Virus record (IMG/VR): IMGVR_UViG_3300036828_000667
Span: 1-64,000 of that record
Strand: one strand, 5' to 3'
DNA: 64,000 bases
Source: a virus
Every line of letters starts with the position of its first letter. The stretch's first letter is position 1. A model generated the notes under the pieces. That model had not been told where the DNA came from and made no database searches. It was given only the letters and a program-made list of their open reading frames with translations. The translations under genes and the position numbers were made by a program. Below, one piece after another: positions 1 to 10,096 of the stretch.

Positions 1-132
1 AAGCTTTGTTTAGAAAGCTAGAAGGACAGTCTATAATGAATCGCCATTGGGCTCTGTAGGACCTTGCACGCACCCTAGAAAAGTCAAAATTGCCGTTCAT
101 TGAGGAGTGATCCTAGTAGAAGAGGGGAACCC

Positions 133-774
133 ATGGGAAGAGCTAGAAGAGACTTCACAAACCAACGCTTTGGTAGACTGGTCGTAATCGAAGCGACTGA
201 TGAAAAAACCAGTAACGGTGCTGTTAAATGGCTATGCCTTTGCGACTGTGGCAACACTACACGAACTCGTAGTGACCAACTCTCATCTGGTAAGATACAA
301 TCATGTGGTTGCTTATACGTTAACGATCTTACCAACAAACGTTTCGGACAATTAATAGCTCTTTATCCTACAGACCAACGCGCAAGCAATAGGACAATCA
401 TATGGGAATGTATTTGTGATTGCGGAAATACAACCCTAGTTCCTACTGACAGCTTATTATCTGGGAACACACAGTCATGTGGATGCTTTCTACCATCTAC
501 TATACACGGCAGGTGCTATACATCTGAGTATAGCAGCTGGAAAAACATGATCCAACGATGCTCAAATCCAAATTCCATAAACTACAAAGATTATGGAGGT
601 AGAGGCATCGTGGTATGCCAACGTTGGATGACCTTTGAGAATTTCTACGACGACATGGGAGACAAGCCAACACCAGAGCATACCATAGAGCGTAACGATA
701 ATGATGGCAATTATGAGAAATCAAACTGTCGCTGGGCTACGCCGTGGGAACAAGCACAAAACAGAAGGTCTTAG
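133..774 (+). CDS. HNH-like homing endonuclease with two zinc-finger repeats
   Basis: Putative site-specific DNA-binding or homing endonuclease. The N-terminal half holds two copies of a module with W-C-x-CDCGN followed about 20 residues later by SCGC, giving two Cys4 zinc sites. The C-terminal half carries YGGRGI, a CxRW block, a DMG block and NCRWAT, a domain common in phage HNH-type proteins and seen again in the gene at 57930-58568. The ATG at 133 follows a GAGGGG ribosome-binding site; the longer frame opens with TTG at 100 and is less likely. It is the only plus-strand gene in the left arm and converges on its neighbour with a 4-nt stop overlap, typical of an inserted selfish gene. The family is recognised; the nuclease activity is inferred. 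Confidence 0.7.
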   Translation: MGRARRDFTNQRFGRLVVIEATDEKTSNGAVKWLCLCDCGNTTRTRSDQLSSGKIQSCGCLYVNDLTNKRFGQLIALYPTDQRASNRTIIWECICDCGNTTLVPTDSLLSGNTQSCGCFLPSTIHGRCYTSEYSSWKNMIQRCSNPNSINYKDYGGRGIVVCQRWMTFENFYDDMGDKPTPEHTIERNDNDGNYEKSNCRWATPWEQAQNRRS

Positions 775-1247
775 ATCATATCTCTATTCAGATGATGCTG
801 AGAGATTACATCTTCTATCTTCATATATTCTAAACCAGCAAGGTGTCTATCCAATGACTCTTTGTCCATTTGTCGCAAGTCATCGAGGACGGTCTTGAAT
901 AGCTCCTCAATGCCATTGATATACGTATGTTTCGGAATGTAGATACCTAAACTGTTCATATCAGTATAATCAACTACGACTACTCTTTGCTGAAGTAGCT
1001 TGTCCCGTAATCTCTCATAAGTGTCTCTATTACGAATGTACAGTTGCCATATCTTGTCAACTGCCCAGTAACTTGCAGCGTAGGAAAGATCATTCCCATA
1101 CTCAGTTATCAATACAAGCTCTGGTGAAAAGTATTCGTGACTAAGAATACCTTTAGGCTCATAGGGGCCTTCTTTTAAGGTAGTCTGAGCAACGCCATCT
1201 ATATTTCTAGGAGGAATAGGCCTTAAGCCACCTTCTCCAGTGGTCAT
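771..1247 (-). CDS. hypothetical protein downstream of portal
   Basis: 158-aa soluble protein of no family I recognise. Its ATG overlaps the stop of the portal gene by 4 nt (ATGA), so translation is probably coupled to portal synthesis and a virion-assembly role is a reasonable guess. The C-terminal half is rich in charged residues and probably helical. Confidence 0.55.
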   Translation of the reverse strand: MTTGEGGLRPIPPRNIDGVAQTTLKEGPYEPKGILSHEYFSPELVLITEYGNDLSYAASYWAVDKIWQLYIRNRDTYERLRDKLLQQRVVVVDYTDMNSLGIYIPKHTYINGIEELFKTVLDDLRQMDKESLDRHLAGLEYMKIEDVISQHHLNRDMI

Positions 1248-2944
1248 GCGGCAAACCTCTCCAGTCTACGGAAGCCTTTCTCACTATCCGAACGACGTAG
1301 ATTTTCAGCTAGCACTCTAAGCTTTGACTTCAAGGGGTAGAAGTCTAAGTCTCTCGAAGAACGAAGTACTACATAATCCTGACTCGCTCCAGGCACTGCT
1401 CCTATACCACTAGCGCTAAACATCTTAGCTACATTACGGGGCATACCTAGAGTCACTAGTAAGTTGGCGTACAAATCTCCTTGGGCAGCTGGCATAACAG
1501 GTTGGCCACTCTGCGGATCTGTCGTAGCACTACTGGTTCTCCACGTGTTGATAAGAAGACCAGCCGTTTCAGCAATTTTGGCGTAACCATCAATCATCGT
1601 AAGAGCTAGTTGCGGAGGCTTCTTTATTCCTACAGTAACTTCAAAGTTTGATATGTCAGCTTTAGCGACATAGGTGGCAATAACTAGACATAACCTAACT
1701 AGACCCTCAGACCAAGCATTCTGATAATGAATTAATTTCCTGGCGAACACGACATCCTGAGCTTGTAGTGCTGAACCTCTATCAGTTGCAGTTCTATCGG
1801 CTAGAAGATATCCTTTTGGAATACCCGATGATTGGATAGCTTTATCTCTGAAGTACTCAACATCCTCCACACTACTAAGATCAACGTTTGAAGATAACTT
1901 TTCCGCCGCAAAGCCCTGGTCTGAGGGCATGAACAAGACATCTGTTAGACCTGGAGTTTTACCATAAGTCTTCGTACCAAGAGAGGTATCCTTAAATATG
2001 ATATTTTTGAATTGTGCCTTTAGAGCCTGTATTTTCTGTGCCGCCTGGACAGGGTTCGTACTGCCAGTAGGAATCTTTAGCACAAGTCGTTCTACTCGAC
2101 TCGCTCTGGAAAGAGCTAGTAGTGCTTCCAATGTAACTAGATGGTCAAAGTCAATTCTCATACCTTCCAAAAGTGATCTTCCGTACGGTCTGAAGTCTTG
2201 ATCAAATACGGTCATCTGGACAAATTCCCAGGGCTGTAATATCTTCTTACGTCTACCAGATGATGTTGGATTTTTCACCCATCTATTAAACTTGTCGTCT
2301 AGCCTATACCCTACCGCCAGATGGCCTCCGTCCTTAGGAATAACAGCTTCCCATTGGAGGGGATCAATGTATTCCAATCCTATATCAGTAACGTCGGTCT
2401 CTGGCTCTGGACGAGGTAATTCTATCTTGATACCAAGATCACCGTATTTGATTTGGTTTCTAATATAAGACCGACTACGCTTGATAATCTCATTCTTATC
2501 AAGCACAGCCATAACTTGAGCACCAACTGCTCTATCGTTAAATTTAATTGCTATAGGATCTTCGACAAAGCCAACTGCTAGACATTCATCGGCGTAAGTA
2601 TCTAAAGAAATACAAGCCTCGGCCATCGCATCGTCCATAATCTTATAGGTCTGAACACGTCTGTTTCTTTCGTTCTCAACTCGGGACTTACCAACTGTTT
2701 CCTCTAACCAGTGGTCAATGAACTGAAGCTTGATCTCGCCTTGTTGATTACTCAGGTCTATGTTCGGAGGAAGAGAAACATAGCTTCCATCGTCAGCCTG
2801 GACAACCTGAAGACCTAAGCGACCCGCTAATCCGGCAATACGATCTGGAGAGAGAGTGACCGTCTCCATAATGCTTGTCCCTGGAGTCCTCTGTACATTA
2901 GGTCCAGGTCCTAGCTGTGGTACAATTTCGTCATACCAGGGCAT
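1244..2944 (-). CDS. portal vertex protein (T4 gp20-like)
   Basis: Dodecameric portal through which DNA is packaged and to which the neck and tail attach. The protein (about 566 aa) shows the T4-type portal signature: PYGRSLLE near residue 254, a long helix with LSRASRVERLVLKI, then an EDVEYFRDK block and SSGIPKGYLL near residues 360-380, as in gp20 proteins. Length agrees with the family. An AGGAG site lies just before the ATG at 2944 (MPWYDEI), so the 18 extra residues upstream are probably not translated. This is the strongest evidence that the window is a tailed phage. No terminase or capsid gene is visible, so they must lie outside the window. Confidence 0.85.
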   Translation of the reverse strand: MPWYDEIVPQLGPGPNVQRTPGTSIMETVTLSPDRIAGLAGRLGLQVVQADDGSYVSLPPNIDLSNQQGEIKLQFIDHWLEETVGKSRVENERNRRVQTYKIMDDAMAEACISLDTYADECLAVGFVEDPIAIKFNDRAVGAQVMAVLDKNEIIKRSRSYIRNQIKYGDLGIKIELPRPEPETDVTDIGLEYIDPLQWEAVIPKDGGHLAVGYRLDDKFNRWVKNPTSSGRRKKILQPWEFVQMTVFDQDFRPYGRSLLEGMRIDFDHLVTLEALLALSRASRVERLVLKIPTGSTNPVQAAQKIQALKAQFKNIIFKDTSLGTKTYGKTPGLTDVLFMPSDQGFAAEKLSSNVDLSSVEDVEYFRDKAIQSSGIPKGYLLADRTATDRGSALQAQDVVFARKLIHYQNAWSEGLVRLCLVIATYVAKADISNFEVTVGIKKPPQLALTMIDGYAKIAETAGLLINTWRTSSATTDPQSGQPVMPAAQGDLYANLLVTLGMPRNVAKMFSASGIGAVPGASQDYVVLRSSRDLDFYPLKSKLRVLAENLRRSDSEKGFRRLERFAA

Positions 2945-2952
2945 TATATCTC

Positions 2953-3438
2953 CTATCGGGCATAGCGATGGGGAGAATCCTTGTCGCTTATATACCACTC
3001 GAATTTCACTTTTGAAACAGGATCTTGTGCGATGATGTGAGCTTCAGAACCTGTAACCAATGCAGCTACCGCATATATCTTATTGTGATCCTGCTGTACT
3101 CCTTCAAACGCTAATATACGTGCGTTGATACAGCTAGTTATCGCATACTCTGAGAACTTTGAAAGATATATTCTACTGGATAGAAACAACAAGGTAGGTA
3201 TTTCTATCCTATTAGATACATTAAATTGACCTGAATTGATCCTTGGGTCACCAAGAACCTTGACGTTTATACGAAACTCACCACGACTTTCTTTCTTATA
3301 ATCTGTAATCTGGACTACGTCATTCCGAGAGAACGGTTTATCTGCAAGAATGCAAAAAGTATGATTTACAAACCCGTATTCATAGCTATGTAATCCATGG
3401 AAGTTCTTGCTACTGGAATAAATTAGGAAAGCGTACAT
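2953..3438 (-). CDS. hypothetical protein between fiber and portal genes
   Basis: 161-aa protein, probably beta-rich, with no recognised domain. Its start overlaps the stop of the upstream fiber-like gene and it ends 9 nt before the portal start, so it belongs to the same transcript. A virion component is a guess from position. Confidence 0.5.
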   Translation of the reverse strand: MYAFLIYSSSKNFHGLHSYEYGFVNHTFCILADKPFSRNDVVQITDYKKESRGEFRINVKVLGDPRINSGQFNVSNRIEIPTLLFLSSRIYLSKFSEYAITSCINARILAFEGVQQDHNKIYAVAALVTGSEAHIIAQDPVSKVKFEWYISDKDSPHRYAR

Positions 3439-4547
3439 CAGATATTTTGAGTCATTCTGGCGTGGATTAAACCAGATGTCTCAACAAAATACTCTATCAT
3501 ACTTGAAGTATTAGCGACTGCGTATATTAATGTTTGAGTAGTCCCTGGCGCGTGTGCATAAGGCATATAATTAAACGGTGGCTGAGGAATACTTAACGTA
3601 TGAGGAGTTGGGCCTTGCTTCACGATAATAAATCCTGTCTGTCCAGGTTTAGCGTTAATAATAGAAGATACAGTAGAATTACCTGAAGCCACACTATAGG
3701 TGGCATTTTTAAATAAATTGAAGTCCCATACAACAGAAGATGCCCAATTTATAGCAACGGGAGTCATAGAATTCCAAAACACGTCGGTTGATATAAGTTT
3801 CTGTGCAGTAGCATTAAGCAGCTGTTGTAAATTAGCAATTGCTGAAGGATCAATATTGCCATATGCCAAGCTATTGAGAACGGCCAGAATACCTAGACCT
3901 AAGTTACCTCTTGCAACGGATGCTGTACTATAAAGCTCGGACAAGTTATTAGTTGGAATTAGGAAATTATTAGTATTCTGTGTAGCAGCTGATCCTAATC
4001 CCAGGTTTGATCTAGCTGCTGACTGACTAGATAAATCACCAAGGTTGTTACCTGCGATCAGCGCAGGCCCTTGCTCGACAATAGTCCAGTTACGCGCACC
4101 GTCACTCTCGACAACCAAATAACTGAAACGTTTATTTAACATCACAGCTGAGTTTAAACCATCAATAAAATCAGAACCGGCTGGAGCCACTGCTATAGGA
4201 AACTGACCAATCACACCAGCTAAATCAACTATCCTCCGACGCTGCCCTGGTGCCACAGAGTTAGCTTGGGTTAATGTCCAGGTCCTACCAGTTGAAAGCG
4301 CAGCTTGACTTACTAACTCAAAATCACTAGGCTTCATATTTATATTGATATCACCAACATAAGTAATGAGGCCTGTGCCTGATTTCGTTAATAGATAAGT
4401 TACTAGATCGCTAAAAGTCCCACCAAAAGTATTCCATGGGCCAATAGGATTCCCATTGACATCTAGAGGTCCATACCCCATACCAAAACGGTCTGTATCT
4501 TGGTATGGAGCCCTAGCTCTGGTGAAACCGTCAATGGTTTGTCCCAT
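3438..4547 (-). CDS. tail fiber-like protein
   Basis: 369-aa protein with the repeat typical of phage tail fibers: NNLGDLSSQSAARSNLGLG and a second copy around NNLSELYSTASVARGNLGLG near residues 165-220. Such segments form trimeric fiber shafts. The N-terminus is rich in Gly/Pro and the C-terminus in Ser/Thr, with no transmembrane segment. It sits directly upstream of the 161-aa and portal genes and directly downstream of the 1577-aa repeat protein. Role in host attachment is inferred from the repeat. Confidence 0.7.
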   Translation of the reverse strand: MGQTIDGFTRARAPYQDTDRFGMGYGPLDVNGNPIGPWNTFGGTFSDLVTYLLTKSGTGLITYVGDININMKPSDFELVSQAALSTGRTWTLTQANSVAPGQRRRIVDLAGVIGQFPIAVAPAGSDFIDGLNSAVMLNKRFSYLVVESDGARNWTIVEQGPALIAGNNLGDLSSQSAARSNLGLGSAATQNTNNFLIPTNNLSELYSTASVARGNLGLGILAVLNSLAYGNIDPSAIANLQQLLNATAQKLISTDVFWNSMTPVAINWASSVVWDFNLFKNATYSVASGNSTVSSIINAKPGQTGFIIVKQGPTPHTLSIPQPPFNYMPYAHAPGTTQTLIYAVANTSSMIEYFVETSGLIHARMTQNI

Positions 4548-4550
4548 TCC

Positions 4551-7500
4551 TTAAGCTCCGGTCAAGAGGATAACAGCCCTCTGTATAAGACTACGAACTT
4601 TTCTAAAAACACTGATAACTGAATCTTGTACTATAATAAACGTCTTACCATAACGAGTAGAAGCAGTAGCAATTACTGGAGTTACCCAACTCATAGCTCG
4701 ATGGTATATTATACCCTGTTGTACCTTATTACGAACGACAAATCCAATACGCTTAAGCGTAGTACGAGGAACTGTCAAACGACTAGTAATTCTAACTCTG
4801 ATCGATTTCAAAGAAGTCTTACTAACAAACAACGTCTCAAACCAATGAATGGCTACAGACTTATGGTACCCAAAGCTTCTAGTGATCTTCTGGGGGGAAT
4901 AAAACACGCGGACAAAATAATAGGTTACATTTCTACTTAGCTTCTCAGAAACTGTGATCCTAATATGTTTTAGTACTGCCTTTCCTAACATAAACAGCTG
5001 AGCCGATCGAACAATAATTGATTTAGCCTTTCTAGTAGAAATTACATAAGCAAGATGAACATCAGTTACAATCCGCACAGGCTTTAGCATAGTACGACGC
5101 AAACTCGACAGCATATGCTGTGTAAATATTACAGGCTTACCAATAAGGCTTTTAACTATCTCATGGATAGAAATCCGAATTGTCTTTTGCAACGCCTTAG
5201 CTAGGCTAATACGTTCAATGAACCTGATCCCAAGAGACCTGTTGGTGACTCTGGTCAGAGTAATAGGTACAATAGTAACGATACGTAAAACCCTACTTGT
5301 AAAGGAACGTGATATAGTTATAATTTGTTCTTGGAATCCAATTATCTTTGACGCAACTCTTGATAAGGTTAATCTCTCTGGAGTACGAACCAGCGTGCGC
5401 CAATTCGCAGACTTGATCAAATCTAATGTTTGATCTATGTCTATGAATAGCTTACCTTTACTAGTTCTTACGAACTGTAATAACTCGTGTATCGTTACCT
5501 TCAACGTCTTCGAGATAACAACAGTAAAACTATACAACTGACTAGACGCAAACAACACCAAATGTGACGTTCTTACTACAATGAGAACGTTTTCAACAGT
5601 TGATAGATTAAATACCTTATAGACTGCTGGTCTAAATACCGTAGTACGCGAACTCTGTATAAACGCGAAATACTTAGACCCAACTCTAGAGAACGACATC
5701 ACAGGCCGCGTAATGAAAGAGAATAGCTTATTAGTAGCTTTGGTAAAGTCTAGCCTATAACTTGATATCAGAGTAATGTATTTGACTATCAGATTCGTAG
5801 AAGTAGTAACTTCGTTAGTTATATAAGAGAAGACCTTAATACTACTCTTAACCAAGCGAAGCTGTTCAACAGACTGTATATTAAATATCCTGTAAAACAG
5901 TTTGATCAGTTTGACAGGTTGATTAGTGACTAGTCCGAAGATCTTAGTATATGATCTAATTATAGAAGATACAACAGACAGACTAAAGGAAAACGACGAT
6001 TTAAATATCATTTTCGTTGAAGTAAACGTACTTACTGAAGTAATCTGGATGATCTTAACGGCTCTCTCAGTGGCTTTCCATAACTGAGAGTGTTGTATGA
6101 CCAATCTAAACTGAGCAGCTGGCTGCTTAGCTACCAACGAGAGTGTCTGGCCCATAGAGACTAGGTTCTGAAATGATGTGAACTGTATCGATGTAGTCGT
6201 TGCAACAATCTCACTCGAAAAATCAAGAATAATTCTAGCGATAATCTTTCCAGTAGAAATGATCTGATTTGTAATAACAAGTATCGAACCAGGTAGAGCT
6301 TTCGCTATCAAGAAAACCTGACCAGTAATAAGCGAAGGAGTCTTGATATAGATTCTTAGAACAGATAACACTTCAGAAGACCCGAACAAAAACTGGGGAA
6401 AGTAACTTAGCCTAGCTCTAGTTAGTAACATAGAGATAGAGGATGTAATTAGAGTCAATCTATTGAGCACTCTTATGTAAATAATACTTTCTCTTGTAGC
6501 AAAGTTGATAGAACTAGACGGCACGCGTATGATAGAAATAGCCTCAGATACTGTAAGTGCCAATGTTCTGAAGAAGGAGCTTACCCGAGTAGTCGAGATG
6601 ATTTGACTAGATAAGACTGGAAATACTCTACCTCTTTGGAAAAAGAGAACGAGTGAGAGAGCACTAGACATAGTTGCAACAATTGGAGCTATAAACTTGA
6701 ATAGAGCCGTCCTAACTGTGACTGCTTCTTTAGATATGTACGAGAACACAAGATCATACTGCTTAGGCTTTGTAACACGGGTATATAGAAGAATAATTTT
6801 ATTGGTGACCTTGCTAGTAGTAGCTGTAGCAGATACAAAAAATGTAGAAACCACTTGACGAACACGCGTTATGCCGAGATGTTGAGAAAGGACAACACCC
6901 ACACGTGCTGGGATAGCCCTTGTGATTCCCATCAACTCGGACAAGACAATCCCGAAAATCTTGTATGGGTTCTTAGAAATACTAAGAGACTGGACCATAG
7001 AAAATGCAGACAATCTACCAGAAAACTTGATACTAGAAATGGTCTCCTGACTTAGAAAATTTCTTACTACAATAAGACTTTTGGTAAACCTGAAATTCTC
7101 TGAGTTGATAATAACAACGTTTTTCGAAACATATGAAGCATAGCTGACAACCTGACTACTAAAAACCTGAATTATCGCTACCGGAAGTGTATGCAAGCCC
7201 TTGACAGCAGATACTACTAAAAGACTTCCGGTCTGGACAGTTCGCATTAAGCGAAGAGTCATATATCCTTTAGCAGTTAGCAGATTATTAGTAACAAACG
7301 ACGCCTGATATTTATAGATAGGAGCTAGCTCGGTAACTATCGAAGATATGCTAAATATAATCTTTGATCGAAGTGATTTAAAGAATTTGATCACCTGACC
7401 TATAGTGACGCTAATACTACGAGACACATACTTTATGAGAGACACTAGACTAGAGCTAGAAACATTAACAAATTTCAACAAAGAAATACGTCTAGTTATT

Positions 7501-9284
7501 ATCTCTAGTGTGGAGAAGAGCACTACCCTAACAGGACTAGTTCCCTTTGTGACACTCTCACCAACTTTGAACAAAAACGGCTTACTGGGACCTCGAATAA
7601 CTACTAACAAAACCGAGATGGCGTAGGGTAAAATCCTACTAATATATCTAATAAAAGAGATTACTTGGGACGACGTCAGCACAGTAGTTTTCGATACAAT
7701 AGCAGTTCTAGTGACTTTTTCTGGTGAAGAGAAAAGTCTAGTAAGAGATGGACTAGATAGCCTTGTAACAGATTCATGGACTGAGAATAAAATTGTTCTT
7801 CTTAAGCTTCTAGTAACTGCCAGCACAACAGAAATCGGGTTAACAACGACAGGTATCTTTTTAGTAGATAACTTGATACCAGTTACAAGCTGGGCAGACT
7901 TAATAGATAGCTTACCTGTAACGTTCTTCGTTACGAAGTTAGCCCCAGTGAGTGTAGAGTACGTAGATAGCGTCGATCTCAGTGCAATATTTGATTTAAA
8001 AGTCTGAACAGTAGCTATGCTGGTTTCAAATACTGAACTCAGCTTAGCTAAACCTTTAGCGATTCTAATAGTCTCATTAGAGTATATTGAAATCAGCTTA
8101 GCAGTCATTCCTCCAATGAACTTTTGAGAAACAACAGACACAGTCATACTAGGTATTGCTGTCGTTACTGTACCGGTACTAAAATCACTAGAAAAGTCTT
8201 TGTTGAAATCGCCTCCAGCGGTATCAACCATAAAGTCGGCAGAGTTAAAATCAATAGAGCTAAAATCAACAACACTACCGCCAGCACTACCGGCATTAGT
8301 AAACGATATTAGCTTAGAGAGCACTACCTTAATAGCTCTGATAGTCAATACACTAGTCTCGGTTATCGAAACTTGTTTCTGTCTAGCTAACATCCTAGCA
8401 GTTTGAAGTATTTCAGATGTAGCTATTGAAAGCTGTCTTTGTGTAACTGAGGCTATTATACGTTGAACAGTCAAGACTTCACGAGACTGTATCAGCAACT
8501 GCTTAATAGTAGATGTTCCAGTAAGTTTAGCGTAAATAATAGATACAGCCATACTAGGTATTACTGTCGTCGCTGTACCAGTACTAAAATCACTAGAAAA
8601 GTCTTTGTTGAAATCGCCTCCAGTACTAGACGTACCACTAGCACCAGCATTAGTAAATGATATTAGCTTAGGTAACTTCCTAATAGCTTGAAATATTTCA
8701 GACGTAGCTATTGAAAGCTGTCTCTGTGTAACCAAGGCTCTTATACGTTGGACAGTTAAGACTTCGCCAGAATACAACAACAGTTGTCTTACATTAGGTA
8801 TTCCGGTAAATTTAGCAGGAATAATAGATATAGTCATACTAGGTATAGTTGCTGTACCAGTACTAAAATCACTAGAAAAGTCTTTGTTGAAATCACCTCC
8901 AGTACTAGAAGCACCACCACCAGAATTGAGGAAGGATATCAGCTTTGATGTAGATGCTCCTACTACCTTAGCAGCTTGGACAGTAAACCTAACAGGTTGA
9001 GCAATCGAGATCAGCTTCGGTACATTAGCAGCTGTTCGCTTGACAGTTTGAACAGTTAATACACTTGAATGAGCAACCGAGATTAGCTTTGGTGTAACTA
9101 ACGCTTTTATTCGTTGGACAGTTAATACTGCACTAGAGTGTAACGAGACCAGCTTAGGAGTAGATGCCCCAGCACTGATCCTAGTGGCAGTGATAGATAC
9201 AATGCTTGACTCAGTAACCGCCAGTTTACCAGTTACATTTTTTGTTACTTGACTAGCCCCAGTGACTACCTGTCCAATGGGCAT
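4551..9284 (-). CDS. giant repetitive Ser/Thr/Val/Ile protein, putative tail fiber or adhesin
   Basis: 1577 aa made almost entirely of degenerate repeats of about 18-26 residues alternating hydrophobic beta-type positions with Ser/Thr and Lys/Arg, for example SEVLTVQRIRALVTQRQLSI. It is strongly basic with very few Asp residues. Three near-identical inserts with the core GGDFNKDFSSDFSTG lie at about residues 127-143, 225-245 and 365-385, and a TKNVTGKL motif recurs. The same repeat type is found in the 1306-aa protein at 21105-25025 and at the C-terminus of the next gene. I know no named family. A stacked-beta fiber or surface-binding shaft is inferred from the phage structural context. Long minus-strand frames rule out a chance ORF. 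Confidence 0.7.
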   Translation of the reverse strand: MPIGQVVTGASQVTKNVTGKLAVTESSIVSITATRISAGASTPKLVSLHSSAVLTVQRIKALVTPKLISVAHSSVLTVQTVKRTAANVPKLISIAQPVRFTVQAAKVVGASTSKLISFLNSGGGASSTGGDFNKDFSSDFSTGTATIPSMTISIIPAKFTGIPNVRQLLLYSGEVLTVQRIRALVTQRQLSIATSEIFQAIRKLPKLISFTNAGASGTSSTGGDFNKDFSSDFSTGTATTVIPSMAVSIIYAKLTGTSTIKQLLIQSREVLTVQRIIASVTQRQLSIATSEILQTARMLARQKQVSITETSVLTIRAIKVVLSKLISFTNAGSAGGSVVDFSSIDFNSADFMVDTAGGDFNKDFSSDFSTGTVTTAIPSMTVSVVSQKFIGGMTAKLISIYSNETIRIAKGLAKLSSVFETSIATVQTFKSNIALRSTLSTYSTLTGANFVTKNVTGKLSIKSAQLVTGIKLSTKKIPVVVNPISVVLAVTRSLRRTILFSVHESVTRLSSPSLTRLFSSPEKVTRTAIVSKTTVLTSSQVISFIRYISRILPYAISVLLVVIRGPSKPFLFKVGESVTKGTSPVRVVLFSTLEIITRRISLLKFVNVSSSSLVSLIKYVSRSISVTIGQVIKFFKSLRSKIIFSISSIVTELAPIYKYQASFVTNNLLTAKGYMTLRLMRTVQTGSLLVVSAVKGLHTLPVAIIQVFSSQVVSYASYVSKNVVIINSENFRFTKSLIVVRNFLSQETISSIKFSGRLSAFSMVQSLSISKNPYKIFGIVLSELMGITRAIPARVGVVLSQHLGITRVRQVVSTFFVSATATTSKVTNKIILLYTRVTKPKQYDLVFSYISKEAVTVRTALFKFIAPIVATMSSALSLVLFFQRGRVFPVLSSQIISTTRVSSFFRTLALTVSEAISIIRVPSSSINFATRESIIYIRVLNRLTLITSSISMLLTRARLSYFPQFLFGSSEVLSVLRIYIKTPSLITGQVFLIAKALPGSILVITNQIISTGKIIARIILDFSSEIVATTTSIQFTSFQNLVSMGQTLSLVAKQPAAQFRLVIQHSQLWKATERAVKIIQITSVSTFTSTKMIFKSSFSFSLSVVSSIIRSYTKIFGLVTNQPVKLIKLFYRIFNIQSVEQLRLVKSSIKVFSYITNEVTTSTNLIVKYITLISSYRLDFTKATNKLFSFITRPVMSFSRVGSKYFAFIQSSRTTVFRPAVYKVFNLSTVENVLIVVRTSHLVLFASSQLYSFTVVISKTLKVTIHELLQFVRTSKGKLFIDIDQTLDLIKSANWRTLVRTPERLTLSRVASKIIGFQEQIITISRSFTSRVLRIVTIVPITLTRVTNRSLGIRFIERISLAKALQKTIRISIHEIVKSLIGKPVIFTQHMLSSLRRTMLKPVRIVTDVHLAYVISTRKAKSIIVRSAQLFMLGKAVLKHIRITVSEKLSRNVTYYFVRVFYSPQKITRSFGYHKSVAIHWFETLFVSKTSLKSIRVRITSRLTVPRTTLKRIGFVVRNKVQQGIIYHRAMSWVTPVIATASTRYGKTFIIVQDSVISVFRKVRSLIQRAVILLTGA

Positions 9285-10096
9285 TAAAGTATTATCACTT
9301 TATTGATTGTCTTTGGGACACTCACTGACTCAGTAGACTGCATAGGCAATACCCTCCCCAGCTGAGCAGCCTTACTAAGGCTGACAAACTCAGGTGACGT
9401 AGAGCCTATAGTCTTATTAAGTCCCAAACGCTTTGATATAATCTCTGGCGAAGTAAAGTCATACTCACGTTGATAGGCAACAGCCGCAGGTTTGAACGAA
9501 ACCAGCATTACCGTAAAAGTCCGAGAAGTAATCGTTGGATTATAGGTAACTGAATTGGTAGAAGAAACAACAATAGATCCGCCTCTAACCGATACACTAT
9601 TATTTGCTGCTACTATACTATCAAATGGTATAGCCCAACCACTAGGTTGATTAAAAGTATCAGATGTCCCTGTAGTACCCGTATATACACAACCAAATAA
9701 AGCTTCATTAGATGAAGTTAGGGGTCCAGATGAAACCGATGGAGTAGTAGAAGTCCCGCCAACCAAAGCAGGGTTTGCATCAGTTAGAAAAGGACCACCT
9801 GTAACGGACCCGATAGCTAATGCAAGAGCACTAGCAGAAGAAGCTCTTGTCCAAGTTATCTTCTGACCAGCGTTTATTGCTATACAATTGTGACATACCC
9901 AAAGGTAAGCCCCACTACCCGAATTAAGTAACTGATAAGTATTTCCTACATCATCACCAAGAGAAACAGACGCTTGCCCTGAAATACCAGCAGCACAAAT
10001 CGAAGCCCCTGCTGGAATATTATTTGGTAACGTCCTAGATATAGTCAGTCCTGATAAAGCACTTGCACCTCCTTGGTCTGCAATTACTATCGCCAT
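9284..10096 (-). CDS. virion protein with beta domain and repeat C-terminus
   Basis: 270 aa. The N-terminal ~200 residues look like a beta-sandwich (Gly/Ser/Thr-rich, alternating strands). The last ~55 residues switch to the SxExxSxxK-type repeat that fills the neighbouring 1577-aa protein, for example TSPEFVSLSKAAQLGRVL. It may cap or attach to that protein, or be a shortened relative of the 1306-aa protein, which has the same order of a beta domain followed by repeats. Stop and start abut the 1577-aa gene. Confidence 0.6.
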   Translation of the reverse strand: MAIVIADQGGASALSGLTISRTLPNNIPAGASICAAGISGQASVSLGDDVGNTYQLLNSGSGAYLWVCHNCIAINAGQKITWTRASSASALALAIGSVTGGPFLTDANPALVGGTSTTPSVSSGPLTSSNEALFGCVYTGTTGTSDTFNQPSGWAIPFDSIVAANNSVSVRGGSIVVSSTNSVTYNPTITSRTFTVMLVSFKPAAVAYQREYDFTSPEIISKRLGLNKTIGSTSPEFVSLSKAAQLGRVLPMQSTESVSVPKTINKVIIL